A DNA stretch of 64,000 nucleotides from an uncultured Eubacteriales bacterium (GCA_900551995.1 URXW01000001.1:62001-126000), one strand, 5' to 3'; numbered from the stretch's first letter, positions 15,401 through 23,755 are shown. A program made the numbers and translations. Notes: generated by a model from the letters alone, not told the origin.

Positions 15401-16330
15401 TCACCTCCGATACTCGATGGGCTGCGTCAGCTTCACCACAAAGGCAAAGGACACGAATACAGCTGCGATGCAGACGGCGATGACCATCTGGCCGGGGATG
15501 GTGTCCACCAGAGTGTGATACCAGTCCGTGTTGATAAACCGCACCAGCGGGATATTGATCAGCACCAGGATCGCCATGGTGACGAATTCCTTGCGGGGGC
15601 CGAAGACCAGATTTTCCAGTTCTCCGTTGACTACCCGCATATCCGACAGCTTGCTGACGATGGGAGTCAGGGTGCTTTTCAGGCTGCGGTCTGTCTGGCA
15701 GGCGGATACCGCCTCGCACCACTCCTGCCATACCTCGTTGTCGATGGCATATTTCAGGTCATGAAGCGCGGCGTCCATGTCCGGGTCAATGTGCTTGATG
15801 CGGGTGAGAAACCGCTGGAACACCTCCTGCACCGGGTGGTGCAGGTACCGGACATTTTCCTCCACCGCCTGCTGGAAGTTTTCCGTGCGCAGATAGGCGG
15901 TGGTGATGACCGACAGCGCCGTTTCCAGCTCGGCGGCCACATCCTTTTTGAAGCCTCCGGCCGTCAGCTTGACATACCAGAACGGCATCAGCATAAAGCC
16001 GACGGCCAGTACGGGGACGAGGAAGGCGTTCCCGGCAAGAATGGCGATGCAGGCGCCCAGGGCAAACAGCACCAGAGATGCCATGCACACCATGGGGAAT
16101 TTTCCCTCCCGCCCGGATGCGGCCAATACCGCCTGGGCTTCTGTGATCTCCCGGCGAAAGAAACCGGCCTTTTTGCGCTTGGTCGTCTCATTGATGTCCG
16201 CCCGGATGCTGCCGGGGGCGGCAGTCAGCCGGGAAAAGATGCTGTCGCTCATTTCTGCGGGGGAGATCCCCAGCACCATAAAAAGCCCGGCGATCATGCC
16301 CACGCAGGCGATCAGTTGGATCGTTGTCAT
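15401..16330 (-). CDS. TadB-like inner-membrane platform protein
   Basis: A 309-residue protein with an N-terminal membrane segment, a central hydrophobic pair (residues about 85-125, VCMASLVLFALGACIAILAG) and a C-terminal helix (MVIAVCIAAVFVSFAFVVKL). The F-domain core is DVAAELETALSVITTAYLR and YLHHPVQEVFQRFLTRIK. The start overlaps the TadA stop by 4 bp (ATGA), so the ATPase and its platform are translated together. Paired TadB and TadC genes directly after a CpaF-type ATPase are diagnostic of Tad pili. Confidence 0.82.
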   Translation of the reverse strand: MTTIQLIACVGMIAGLFMVLGISPAEMSDSIFSRLTAAPGSIRADINETTKRKKAGFFRREITEAQAVLAASGREGKFPMVCMASLVLFALGACIAILAGNAFLVPVLAVGFMLMPFWYVKLTAGGFKKDVAAELETALSVITTAYLRTENFQQAVEENVRYLHHPVQEVFQRFLTRIKHIDPDMDAALHDLKYAIDNEVWQEWCEAVSACQTDRSLKSTLTPIVSKLSDMRVVNGELENLVFGPRKEFVTMAILVLINIPLVRFINTDWYHTLVDTIPGQMVIAVCIAAVFVSFAFVVKLTQPIEYRR

Positions 16331-17823
16331 GCAGTTTCCTCCTTCCTCTGGATAAACTGCTCCAGCTCACCGTGGGGCATGCCGTTTTCGATGAACCGGC
16401 GCTGCAGGCTCCCGGACATCTCCTCACACTTCTGGTGATGTCCCTCGATGATAAAACGGTCGCCCTCCAGACGGTTTTCCGTGATGTTGTACTCATAGAG
16501 CTTATGAAGCCTGCGGCTTCCGTCTGGCAGGATCTCGCACTCGGAGATGTTGGTGATGCGGCGCTGCTTGTTCTCCAGCTGACGGCAATAGACCACGATG
16601 GGATAAGCCTCGGTGACATAGCCCATGAGCGTATCGTCGGGGGTGTCCACGGCCCGCTTGCACAGGGACACCATGCGCCGATAGGTACCCTCACTGGAGC
16701 TGGAGTGGATGGTGGTGAGAACGGCCACACCCACACGGGCGGCTTCCTGGGCAGCATTGGCCTCCGGGCCGCGCATCTCACCAACTGCGATGATGTCGGG
16801 GTTGAAACGAAGGGCAATGTCCAGCAGTGCGATCTGGTCGATGCGCTGCCGCTCATTCTCGCTGTCACGGGTCTGGGTATGGACGACGGAATTGACCACC
16901 CTGCCGTTCTGCTCCCGGATGAGCTGAAGCTCACGGGAGCCGTCCTCAATGGTGAAGATCCGCTTGCGGTCGGGAATGGTGGACATGAGCCAGCCCGCCA
17001 CGGTGGTTTTGCCGGAGCTGGTGGCGCCAGCCACACAGATGGACACGCCATAGCGCAGGCAGGCGGACAGAAAGTCCAGCATTTCCTCCGTAGCGGTTCC
17101 GCTGCCCACAAAGTCCTCCTTGGTCAGATTCTTGGGATTGACGATTCGGATGGAGGCCGCAACACCTGCGTCCTCGTCCAGCACGGGGGTCTTAATGACC
17201 GAAACACGGATGTTTTTGGCCAGACGGGAGGTGATGATGGGACTGGCGTTGTCCAGCACCTTGCCGGAGTTCTGCAGCATACGGCGGATGACATTGGCCG
17301 CATGGTCCGGCGAGTCAAAGTGTTCCTCCAGCTTGACGGTGCGGCCGTCGGAATATTGGATCTCGATGTCCCGCCAGGAATTGATGTCGATCTCCTCGAT
17401 GCCGTCTGCAAAGATGTACTTGGTGAGGAAACCGTATTCGGCCATTTCCGTGTACAGAGCGTCCACCAGCTCGCCCTGCGTCATGCCGTCCACAGCCATT
17501 CGGTTGTCCTGCAGATACCGGGCGATGCGGCGCTTCATCTGCTCCTTGGCCTCATCCCCGCTGTCGGTAATCAGGGTGGCATAGGCGCCGGAGAGGTAGG
17601 ACTGCACCTGACTGAGTACCTCCCCGAAGGGCATCCCCTCGGCCTGGGGAGCGAAGAAGACTTCGCTTGCCTTGGGGGCGACCTTGGCTTCCGCAAAGAT
17701 GGACCGTCCGGTATCCTCCTCAAAGGCGATATCATGCACCTCGGCCGGTTCTGGCCTGGCTTCCACCGGGGCGGCGACCGGGTGCGCAGCAAATATGGAA
17801 TTGCTTCTCTTGTCGCCAAGCAT
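16327..17823 (-). CDS. TadA/CpaF-type pilus assembly ATPase
   Basis: A 498-residue secretion ATPase. The Walker A motif is GATSSGKTTVAG (near residue 266). The Asp box IFTIEDGSRELQL, the Walker B-like region NPDIIAVGEMRGPEANAA (near 347) and the His box VLTTIHSSSSEGTYRR follow in the right order. The N-terminal 120 residues are variable, starting MLGDKRSNSIF behind AGGAGG. It powers assembly of the Flp-type pilus through TadB and TadC. The start overlaps the TadZ-like stop (TGATG). The ATPase class is certain; the pilus role follows from the neighbouring genes. Confidence 0.92.
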   Translation of the reverse strand: MLGDKRSNSIFAAHPVAAPVEARPEPAEVHDIAFEEDTGRSIFAEAKVAPKASEVFFAPQAEGMPFGEVLSQVQSYLSGAYATLITDSGDEAKEQMKRRIARYLQDNRMAVDGMTQGELVDALYTEMAEYGFLTKYIFADGIEEIDINSWRDIEIQYSDGRTVKLEEHFDSPDHAANVIRRMLQNSGKVLDNASPIITSRLAKNIRVSVIKTPVLDEDAGVAASIRIVNPKNLTKEDFVGSGTATEEMLDFLSACLRYGVSICVAGATSSGKTTVAGWLMSTIPDRKRIFTIEDGSRELQLIREQNGRVVNSVVHTQTRDSENERQRIDQIALLDIALRFNPDIIAVGEMRGPEANAAQEAARVGVAVLTTIHSSSSEGTYRRMVSLCKRAVDTPDDTLMGYVTEAYPIVVYCRQLENKQRRITNISECEILPDGSRRLHKLYEYNITENRLEGDRFIIEGHHQKCEEMSGSLQRRFIENGMPHGELEQFIQRKEETA

Positions 17824-18629
17824 CAGAACACCTCCTTGCAGATTTTCTCGATCTCCCGGCGAAACGCCTTGCTGTCCTTCATGGAGAGGTCATTCAGGAG
17901 CGTCCCCTCCAGATACTGCTCCTCCAGTTCCTGAGAGTACGGCAGCTTGAAAGCAGCGCTGCCCAGCACTTGACCGATACGGTCGGCAGCCTGCAGAGGC
18001 TTGATATTGGACGCAGCTTTATACTGCTTGTCCTCGTCCCAGTGCAGTTCCCGGAGGAGCGGGAGCTGGCTGGACAGGTACCCGATGGACTTCAGATCGC
18101 AGTTGGCCAGCCGGAGGACGCTGTCGGCCTCCATGAGCGCCACGGCGGAGAGGATGTCATTGGCGATATAGCTGGAGCAGTCGATGACCACATAGGGGGC
18201 GATCTCACGCAGACCGCGGATGAGTTCCTCGGCCTGCTGCTTGGTGCAGGCCGCGTAGGTATACTCGTTCTCGCCCTTTCGCAGCCCCAGTATGGTCAGA
18301 TAGGACAGCTTTTTGTGGGTGGTCAGGTTGTGCTTGATGAGGTTGACGGAGATGCGCTGGGCCGCAAAGATGCTGCCCAGGGATTTATCGCACTCCAGCT
18401 CGGAGGGCGGGCAGATGCAGGGCATCATGGGGGCGGTCATGTCACAGAGCAGCAGCGCCACATTTTTCTTCTGGGAGGCCAGATGCTTTGCGATCTTCAC
18501 CGCGGTAACCGTTTTACCGCAGCCGGGGCTTCCCCACACGGCGAGAACGCCACCGCCGGACTCCACAACAGGTTCCAGTTCCTCCGGCTCCGTGTTTCGA
18601 CGAAACAGGCTTCCTTTGATGAAGTTCAT
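17823..18629 (-). CDS. TadZ/CpaE-like ATPase, pilus localisation factor
   Basis: A 268-residue MinD/ParA-like protein. The Walker A is WGSPGCGKTVTAVKIAKHLA (residues about 32-51), followed by VALLLCDMTAPMMPC and VVIDCSSYIANDI as the Walker B-like region. The long receiver-like N-terminal domain seen in many CpaE proteins is missing; only about 25 residues precede the ATPase fold. Members of this family place and nucleate Tad machines at the membrane. It overlaps both neighbours by about 4 bp, between cpaB-like and tadA-like genes. Confidence 0.8.
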   Translation of the reverse strand: MNFIKGSLFRRNTEPEELEPVVESGGGVLAVWGSPGCGKTVTAVKIAKHLASQKKNVALLLCDMTAPMMPCICPPSELECDKSLGSIFAAQRISVNLIKHNLTTHKKLSYLTILGLRKGENEYTYAACTKQQAEELIRGLREIAPYVVIDCSSYIANDILSAVALMEADSVLRLANCDLKSIGYLSSQLPLLRELHWDEDKQYKAASNIKPLQAADRIGQVLGSAAFKLPYSQELEEQYLEGTLLNDLSMKDSKAFRREIEKICKEVF

Positions 18630-19456
18630 TCTCCAGCCGCCTCGCTCTCTGCGGCAGGATCAGCGCCCTCGCTTTCCTCGGTTTCAGCGCTTTCCGCATT
18701 TTCAGCGCCCTCCGCCGCCTCAGCCTCCGGCTCGGCGTACAGTTCCTCGATCAGAGCGTCCTGCGCCGCGATAAATTCATCGGCATTCTCAGGTGCGCCG
18801 CGGTAGACCAGGGCCAGATGCAGCTCGCTTTCCTGTTCCAGTCCGGCCAGCACCTTGGCCTGCTCGGTGGTCACCAGAAGCGTTACGGTAGAGGGAAGCT
18901 CTTTTTCATCCTCAACAGCCTCGCCGGTGTTGGCGTCGTAACCGGAGGAAGCGGTGACGGAGATGACCTCTACATACTGCAGCTCAGGCGGGATCACGGT
19001 TTCGCCCATACCCTTGTAGTCGGCCACAAGGACGGAGACGATGTCTCCGCTCTCCAGCTTGCCGGAAAGGCCGGTGGCAAAGCTCTTGATAGTGACCGAG
19101 ATGGCCTGTTTGTTCCCGTCCAGACTGTACAGATAGGCGTTCTCAGCGGCGGGCTCATAGGAGAGCTTGCTGTCCAGAATGTAGTCGCCCACCTTCAGGT
19201 CGGCGGTGGCATACTTGCCAATGACGTCATCCTTGTCTGTCATAATGCCGGAGGGCAGGTTATAAGCGCCCACCTCCACGGTCTGCACCATCTCGGCGGT
19301 GATCTCGTCGCCCTCCTTGATGTCGGCGGTGACGCGGACGATTTCAGTCTTCTCGCTGGCGCTGCGGCTGAACAGGGGCGTCACCCCAAAGCAGATGAGG
19401 AGCGCAAGAAGGATACACAGCACACCGACCACGGTGCGGTTGCGAAAGATTTTCAT
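18626..19456 (-). CDS. CpaB/RcpC-like pilus assembly protein with SAF domain
   Basis: A 276-residue protein with an N-terminal membrane anchor (VVGVLCILLALLICFGVTPLF) and a SAF domain (VTADIKEGDEITAEMVQTVE, then IGKYATADLKVGDYIL). The RcpC part contains VTIKSFATGLSGKLESGDIV. The C-terminal 40 residues are a Glu/Ala-rich disordered tail. In a monoderm host it would stabilise the pilus outside the membrane. It starts behind AAGGAGG and overlaps the TadZ-like gene by 4 bp (ATGA). Confidence 0.85.
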   Translation of the reverse strand: MKIFRNRTVVGVLCILLALLICFGVTPLFSRSASEKTEIVRVTADIKEGDEITAEMVQTVEVGAYNLPSGIMTDKDDVIGKYATADLKVGDYILDSKLSYEPAAENAYLYSLDGNKQAISVTIKSFATGLSGKLESGDIVSVLVADYKGMGETVIPPELQYVEVISVTASSGYDANTGEAVEDEKELPSTVTLLVTTEQAKVLAGLEQESELHLALVYRGAPENADEFIAAQDALIEELYAEPEAEAAEGAENAESAETEESEGADPAAESEAAGE

Positions 19457-19466
19457 ATGAGCCTCC

Positions 19467-19871
19467 TTATAAGAAATATGCGGGGATGAAAGCCACCGCG
19501 AAATACGGAACCAGCGGCTGCTTTGCCGATGCGCCCTCCCGCAGTGCCGGGATCACCCGCATGGCAAAGGAAACGAAAAGGAGCGCAGCGGCCATAAGAC
19601 ACAAGCCGGTGATTACCCGGTCAACTCCCAGAACAAATCCAACGGCGGCGGCTAACCGCCAATCGCCGCCCCCCATCAGGCCGAGACCTGCACAGAGGTA
19701 AAATGGGGCCATTGCCAGCAGCGCCCCCAAAAGGGAGGCGGGGCTGATGGTGATCAGCCCCGCCGCAGCAATGATGATACAGACGATGTCGCAGACCGTT
19801 CTGGTTTTCAGGTCATCCACGGCGGCATAGATGAGACCGCCGCAGAAGACCAGTGCCTGTACCCAGAGCAT
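19467..19871 (-). CDS. Type IV (TadV/CpaA-like) prepilin peptidase
   Basis: A 134-residue polytopic protein. The two expected active-site aspartates are in YAAVDDLKTRTV (near residue 19) and MGGGDWRLAAAVG (near 69), the GxGD-type arrangement of aspartyl prepilin peptidases. It lacks the N-methylation domain, as TadV/CpaA enzymes do. It would process the pilin encoded just upstream and the TadE-like proteins. The start overlaps the pilin stop (TGATG). Confidence 0.85.
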   Translation of the reverse strand: MLWVQALVFCGGLIYAAVDDLKTRTVCDIVCIIIAAAGLITISPASLLGALLAMAPFYLCAGLGLMGGGDWRLAAAVGFVLGVDRVITGLCLMAAALLFVSFAMRVIPALREGASAKQPLVPYFAVAFIPAYFL

Positions 19872-20125
19872 CAGCCCGCGTAGTTGAACATCTCCTGAAT
19901 CCGCTGGGTGACGGTGGGCATGACGGTGTCGTCCAGCACAGCGTACAGACCGGCCAGCACCAGGGCGCCCAGAACGACGGCGATCAGCACCTTGACGGCG
20001 GTATCGATGTAGCCCTCGCCGGCGTTGCCGCTGACAGCCCGGCTGTGGAAGGCGGCGATGGAAGACTTGTAGCTGGCGGCGGTGGTCTTGGCGGTGTTGG
20101 CGATGTTCTTAAACAGCTTCTTCAT
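19871..20125 (-). CDS. Flp-type major pilin (DUF6133-like)
   Basis: An 84-residue protein from ATG 20125 (MKKLFKNIANTAKTTA), with GGAGG seven bases upstream; the extension to 20152 lacks a site. A long basic head ends in GNAGEGYIDTA and is followed by one hydrophobic helix (VLIAVVLGALVLAGLYAVL) and a short tail. This fits an Flp-like prepilin, cleaved near AGEG by the adjacent peptidase. The C-terminal MPTVTQRIQEMFNYAG matches DUF6133 proteins as I recall them. It is the first gene of the pilus block and probably the major subunit. Confidence 0.75.
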   Translation of the reverse strand: MKKLFKNIANTAKTTAASYKSSIAAFHSRAVSGNAGEGYIDTAVKVLIAVVLGALVLAGLYAVLDDTVMPTVTQRIQEMFNYAG

Positions 20126-20241
20126 GAAAAATACCTCCTGTAAGTAAATCAATTTTGATTGTTTGTGGATGGCTTGATGATGTAGGTTCGGTCACAGTCT
20201 TCCTGATGCGGGAGGGCTGCGGCTACGCCCTGACAAGGTAA

Positions 20242-20270
20242 AGGCCGGACGATGGGCAAACGTCCGGCCT
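20242..20270 (-). terminator. Hairpin, possible terminator before the pilus module
   Basis: A 10-bp perfect stem (AGGCCGGACG, 20242-20251, with CGTCCGGCCT, 20261-20270) touches the stop codon of the YodL-like gene. Only TTT follows on the minus strand. It lies at the border between the accessory block and the pilus genes. Confidence 0.55.
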
Positions 20271-20826
20271 ACATGGTCATTTCAATACATTCTGCTTGCT
20301 CCTGACTCTGGCTGAACTGGATGGGACGAAAGCCCACCCGGTCGCAGTAATAAAACTCGCTGCCGGAAGCGTCGTAAAGCTCCACCACATCGGACAGTGC
20401 CATTCGGTATCCCCGGTATCCGGGAGGAGGGCTATCCCTGCAGATGGCATAGATCCGCTCCAGATCATTGGTTCCCAGATTCCCTTCGAATACCTGGGTA
20501 TAGTTGCCGGCATCCGGTTCTCCGAACTTTTTGACCAGATCCTCATATCCGATGAAACGCATGGTGACATCCACATCTTTTCGGAGCTGCCAGATGCGGC
20601 AGCCCTTCTGCGGCTGACCCAGCTCCTCACCGGGTACCTCACCGGCAGTCAGGCGGTCGAATACGCCCTCCTCCCACTGGGGAGCCAGGTTCATTCTGGC
20701 CAGATAACGGGACAGCTCATCGGTCTGGAACATTTCGTCCACAACGGCGGTGCTGTCCTTTACATAGCCCACCATATTGCCATAGAAGATCAGGCGGTTT
20801 TGGTTGTCTACTGTGAAACGAATCAG
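20269..20826 (-). CDS. YodL-domain-like accessory protein (CTG start)
   Basis: The first ATG (20775) has no ribosome binding site. Seventeen codons upstream the CTG at 20826 follows GGAGGTGATGCACC and gives a product beginning (M)IRFTVDNQNRLIFYGN, which reads naturally into VGYVKDSTAVVDEMF. The 185-residue protein contains CRIWQLRKDVDVTMRFIGYE, GNLGTNDLERIYAICRD and MALSDVVELYD, the pattern of YodL-type domains common on mobile elements. The role is unknown; such domains sit in large polyvalent proteins of phages and ICEs. Confidence 0.7.
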   Translation of the reverse strand: MIRFTVDNQNRLIFYGNMVGYVKDSTAVVDEMFQTDELSRYLARMNLAPQWEEGVFDRLTAGEVPGEELGQPQKGCRIWQLRKDVDVTMRFIGYEDLVKKFGEPDAGNYTQVFEGNLGTNDLERIYAICRDSPPPGYRGYRMALSDVVELYDASGSEFYYCDRVGFRPIQFSQSQEQAECIEMTM

Positions 20827-20855
20827 GGTGCATCACCTCCTTCCGGACAACCGGT

Positions 20856-21215
20856 TTACATCTGCTGACTCATAGCCTGCTCGGGAGCGTCGCTTTTCTG
20901 CTCCTGCTGCTCCTGGAGCTTCTGCTCGTAAGCGTCGTTGACCGCCTCCACCAGCGCGGTCCGTGCCTCGGCGGTAATGGCGTGGAAGGTGTCGTTGTAT
21001 TTGGTTTCGCCATTTTTCTTGTAGGACTCCTGGGGCATGGAGATGAAGCGCCCCTTGTCGGACTCAATGACCCGGATGCCGTGGACGGCAAAGGCGCCGC
21101 CGATGGTGGCGCTGGCATAGGCTTTGGTCTTGAAGTCCCCATCCACCATACGGTCGATTCGCGCCTCCACCTGGGGCGTGGGGGTTTCCTGCTGCTTTTT
21201 CTTCTGTGTTGCCAT
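20856..21215 (-). CDS. SpoVG-family protein
   Basis: A 119-residue protein with the SpoVG fold, RMVDGDFKTKAYASATIGGA, FAVHGIRVIESDKG and ISMPQESYKK, giving good coverage of the family's conserved core. Both tails are extended and disordered (a Lys/Gln-rich N-terminus and a Gln-rich C-terminus). SpoVG proteins bind nucleic acids and act as broad regulators. An ICE-borne copy could adjust host gene expression or bind element transcripts. It has its own binding site (AGGAGA) 22 bp after the preceding gene. Confidence 0.88.
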   Translation of the reverse strand: MATQKKKQQETPTPQVEARIDRMVDGDFKTKAYASATIGGAFAVHGIRVIESDKGRFISMPQESYKKNGETKYNDTFHAITAEARTALVEAVNDAYEQKLQEQQEQKSDAPEQAMSQQM

Positions 21216-21237
21216 GTGACAAATCTCCTTTCTTTCT

Positions 21238-21963
21238 TTACATGGATGGATGACTCATTTCGAGACCGGCGGGCGATTCCTGCCGGAGTTGCTCCAGCCG
21301 CTCTCTGGCCCAGTCGGGCAGATGCTCCTCCCGGAGAATGCCGATAAAGTCGCTGCGGTTCCAGCGTGTCTGCTCTCCATCGCCAAGACAGGTGGCGTAT
21401 ACCGCTCTGCCTGCGGCGGTGGGGACGCAGCCAAAGCCGCCGGTGGCCAGCCAGAGCTGATTTTCCGGCGCCCAGCAGGACTCCTTCAGTGTGAACGGAC
21501 TCATGACCAGCACCTTGCCCTCCAGATTTTGGCCGGTCATATCGTCGCACTGGGAGCCGGTGAACAGCTTCAGCTCTGCCTGTGCCTTGCGGAAGTCGTT
21601 GACGAAGCCGTCCAGCACGGCGGGGTGGCTCTCCACGGTAAACTCATAATTGCGGTCGCTGGGCGGGATGAAGGTGGAGGCGGCCCACGCTTTGTTTTGC
21701 GGGCTGAATCGTCCGTCGTACTGCTTTTGCTGAAGCGTGGCGGACAGCACCCACCCCACACGTTTGAATCCGAAATTATCGATGACACTTCTGGCGCAGT
21801 CACGGTCCAGGTGCATCCCATCAAAGCCCCGGCGGATGGATTCCTCGATGGCCTGCTTACAGGCGATGTTCTCCAAGTGGCTTGCCCGCCAGAGGGCCAC
21901 CTCGTTTTGCCGTTTGGCCTCGGCGAAGGAACTGAGATAGAGGTAGGCGTGGTCTTTAGTCAT
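21238..21963 (-). CDS. DUF3849-like protein
   Basis: A 241-residue protein if started at ATG 21963 (MTKDHAYLYLSSFAEAK), which overlaps the upstream stop by a few bases. The N-terminal part contains WRASHLENIACKQAIEESI, FDGMHLDRDCARSVI and YDGRFSPQNKAWAAS. This matches DUF3849 as I recall it, a domain of mobile-element accessory proteins. The C-terminal part has LWLATGGFGCVPTAAGRAVY. Function is unknown. An alternative start at 21981 adds MKVGKP but overlaps more. Confidence 0.65.
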   Translation of the reverse strand: MTKDHAYLYLSSFAEAKRQNEVALWRASHLENIACKQAIEESIRRGFDGMHLDRDCARSVIDNFGFKRVGWVLSATLQQKQYDGRFSPQNKAWAASTFIPPSDRNYEFTVESHPAVLDGFVNDFRKAQAELKLFTGSQCDDMTGQNLEGKVLVMSPFTLKESCWAPENQLWLATGGFGCVPTAAGRAVYATCLGDGEQTRWNRSDFIGILREEHLPDWARERLEQLRQESPAGLEMSHPSM

Positions 21964-22405
21964 TGGCTTTCCCACTTTCAAGGATCGCCTTGGTCAGCGC
22001 ATCGCTCCATGTGGTCTTGTGGTCATCGGATACCACCAGAACAGCGCCGTCCACGCTGAACACACAGAGGTTATCGTACAGGATGCCGGCATCCGCAAAG
22101 GCTTCGGCGGGGATGGGGAGCATATCTTCATCGCAGCCGTGGCAGCCGTCGCACATATCCCCATCGTCCTCCTGGGCCTCCCAGTCGGCCAGCATATCCT
22201 CCATCAGGCTGTGGGCCAGTCGCAGCAGAGTTGTCGTGGCGGCAGCCTTCTCCGCAGGCTCCATCTCCTGCTTGAGCAGGACGATGGCGTTTTCCAGGGT
22301 GTGCAGCTCCAGCGTTTCCTCCCTGTCCAGCCCGCTTAAGGTCAGGGCGGCGGGCTGGATGACGGCCTTGCCGTCGCTTGTGTACTTGATAAATGTCATG
22401 TTCAT
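21956..22405 (-). CDS. Hypothetical ICE protein with a Cys-His cluster
   Basis: A 149-residue acidic protein. ATG 22405 overlaps the methyltransferase stop (ATGA), and a second ATG two codons later (22399) has better spacing from GGAGG. The N-terminus begins MTFIKYTSDGKAVIQPAAL. The middle has the cluster CDGCHGCDED (near residue 85), which could bind a metal. The C-terminus contains LCVFSVDGAVLVVSDDHK. No membrane segment is present. I do not recognise the family. Confidence 0.6.
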   Translation of the reverse strand: MNMTFIKYTSDGKAVIQPAALTLSGLDREETLELHTLENAIVLLKQEMEPAEKAAATTTLLRLAHSLMEDMLADWEAQEDDGDMCDGCHGCDEDMLPIPAEAFADAGILYDNLCVFSVDGAVLVVSDDHKTTWSDALTKAILESGKAND

Positions 22406-23382
22406 TCCTCCTGTTTGAGTTCTTTTGTGGGTTCATGGATCAGGGTGTATTTTCCCTCCTCCTCATCCGCGGCAGACAGGTTGAAAAGGTTGAGCTGCCA
22501 ATGCCTTGCGGAATTGTGGCGGCGGGGGTCGTAATTGGTGATGACGATCTCCTCATACTCGCTTCCGGCCTTCTGCGACATGCTGTTGGGGCGAGTGGTG
22601 TGGAAGATGTAAAACTCCTTGTACAGCTCCACGATGAAGGGGCAGTAGTTGTAGGACACCATCACATACCCCTGGCACTCCAGAAGGGCGTCGTGGAGGC
22701 GCTGATGATCTTCCTTGGGAAACACCGCCGCATAACAGTCCTCCGCATCGTAATAGGGCGGATCAAAATACAGAAATGCGTCTGGCCGGTCGTACTGACG
22801 GGCGACCTCCACACAGTCCTTGTTTTCGATGACGACATTTGCCAGCCTGCGGGAGCACTCCCAAATCAGGTAGAAGAAACGGCGGATGTCGCAGGATTTT
22901 CCGGCAAAGGACTTGGCACCGCCGCTGAAGCTGTATCGGATCAGCTTGAAAAAGTCGGCGGCCCGCCGCACATCGCCGCGAGGCGCCCGTTCCAGCATCA
23001 TCCTTCGGATGGTCTCGGCATCCGGCGGCTCCAGATACCGCTCCGTCAGCTCCATCTCCTCGTCCAGATAGTCATCGGTGAATTCCTCTTTGGAGAAGAA
23101 CTTATACAGCACATTGAAATCGTCGCGTGTATTCAGCGGCAGAAAACCCAACTCCAGCAGAAGCGCCATGGTCCTGTTTTTGACACAGCAGAACAGGTTG
23201 GTCAGGTCACTGTTGAAGTCGTTGTAGACCTCCATACATCCCGGCTGGATGGGGCGGCTCAGGGTCACTGTGCCGCTGCCGCCGAACACATCAATAAACC
23301 GGGAATACCGCGAGGGAGACAGCTTTCGGATCAGCCACAGCAGCTTGCTTTTACCGCCCACCCAGGGGATGAAGCTTTTCAA
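22402..23382 (-). CDS. D12-class DNA N6-adenine methyltransferase
   Basis: A 326-residue enzyme. The SAM-binding region is FIPWVGGKSKLLWLI at the N-terminus and FIDVFGGSGTVTLS (near residue 29). The catalytic motif is LYFDPPYYDAED (near 207). These are diagnostic of the Dam/D12 class. The start is TTG 23382 (KSFIPW), overlapping the previous stop as TTGA. It probably protects the element from restriction or alters host methylation. Together with the C5 enzyme, the ICE encodes two different methylation activities. Confidence 0.9.
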   Translation of the reverse strand: MKSFIPWVGGKSKLLWLIRKLSPSRYSRFIDVFGGSGTVTLSRPIQPGCMEVYNDFNSDLTNLFCCVKNRTMALLLELGFLPLNTRDDFNVLYKFFSKEEFTDDYLDEEMELTERYLEPPDAETIRRMMLERAPRGDVRRAADFFKLIRYSFSGGAKSFAGKSCDIRRFFYLIWECSRRLANVVIENKDCVEVARQYDRPDAFLYFDPPYYDAEDCYAAVFPKEDHQRLHDALLECQGYVMVSYNYCPFIVELYKEFYIFHTTRPNSMSQKAGSEYEEIVITNYDPRRHNSARHWQLNLFNLSAADEEEGKYTLIHEPTKELKQEE

Positions 23383-23717
23383 GCGGTATCACCGCCCTCC
23401 AGCGGAAGGGATATCTGTCCGCTGTCGATGGATTGCTCCAGCGCCTTGGTGAGACCGCGTTCCGCGTGGGCGATCTTCTTGATCCGGCTCCGGAGCTGCC
23501 GGATCGTTCTGCGCAGTTCTTCCTCAGTACCGGCGTAATAATAGCCGGAAGCCGAGCTGCAGATGGGGACGCCATCCCCACGCAGGCTGTTGATCAACCG
23601 GCGCAGGTCGGGGCCGCGGATCTGGAAAGCTGCCTCCAGCTCCCGGCTGGATACGACCCTTTCCGCTCCCTTGTGATAGGTCTTCAGGTACGCAGCGATG
23701 GGGTTTGTCGTGGTCAT
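23379..23717 (-). CDS. Small winged-helix-like protein
   Basis: A 112-residue protein with AAAGGAG before ATG 23717. The segment VSSRELEAAFQIRGPDLRRL, then INSLRGDGVPICSS and GYYYAG, has the helix-turn-helix plus wing layout of small DNA-binding domains. The C-terminus is a basic helix (RQLRSRIKKIAHAERGL). It is coupled to the adenine methyltransferase gene and may regulate it. The fold is inferred from pattern only. Confidence 0.65.
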   Translation of the reverse strand: MTTTNPIAAYLKTYHKGAERVVSSRELEAAFQIRGPDLRRLINSLRGDGVPICSSASGYYYAGTEEELRRTIRQLRSRIKKIAHAERGLTKALEQSIDSGQISLPLEGGDTA

Positions 23718-23755
23718 GCGGGCTCCTTTCCGGGGCTGTCACCCGAAAAGAGCGC

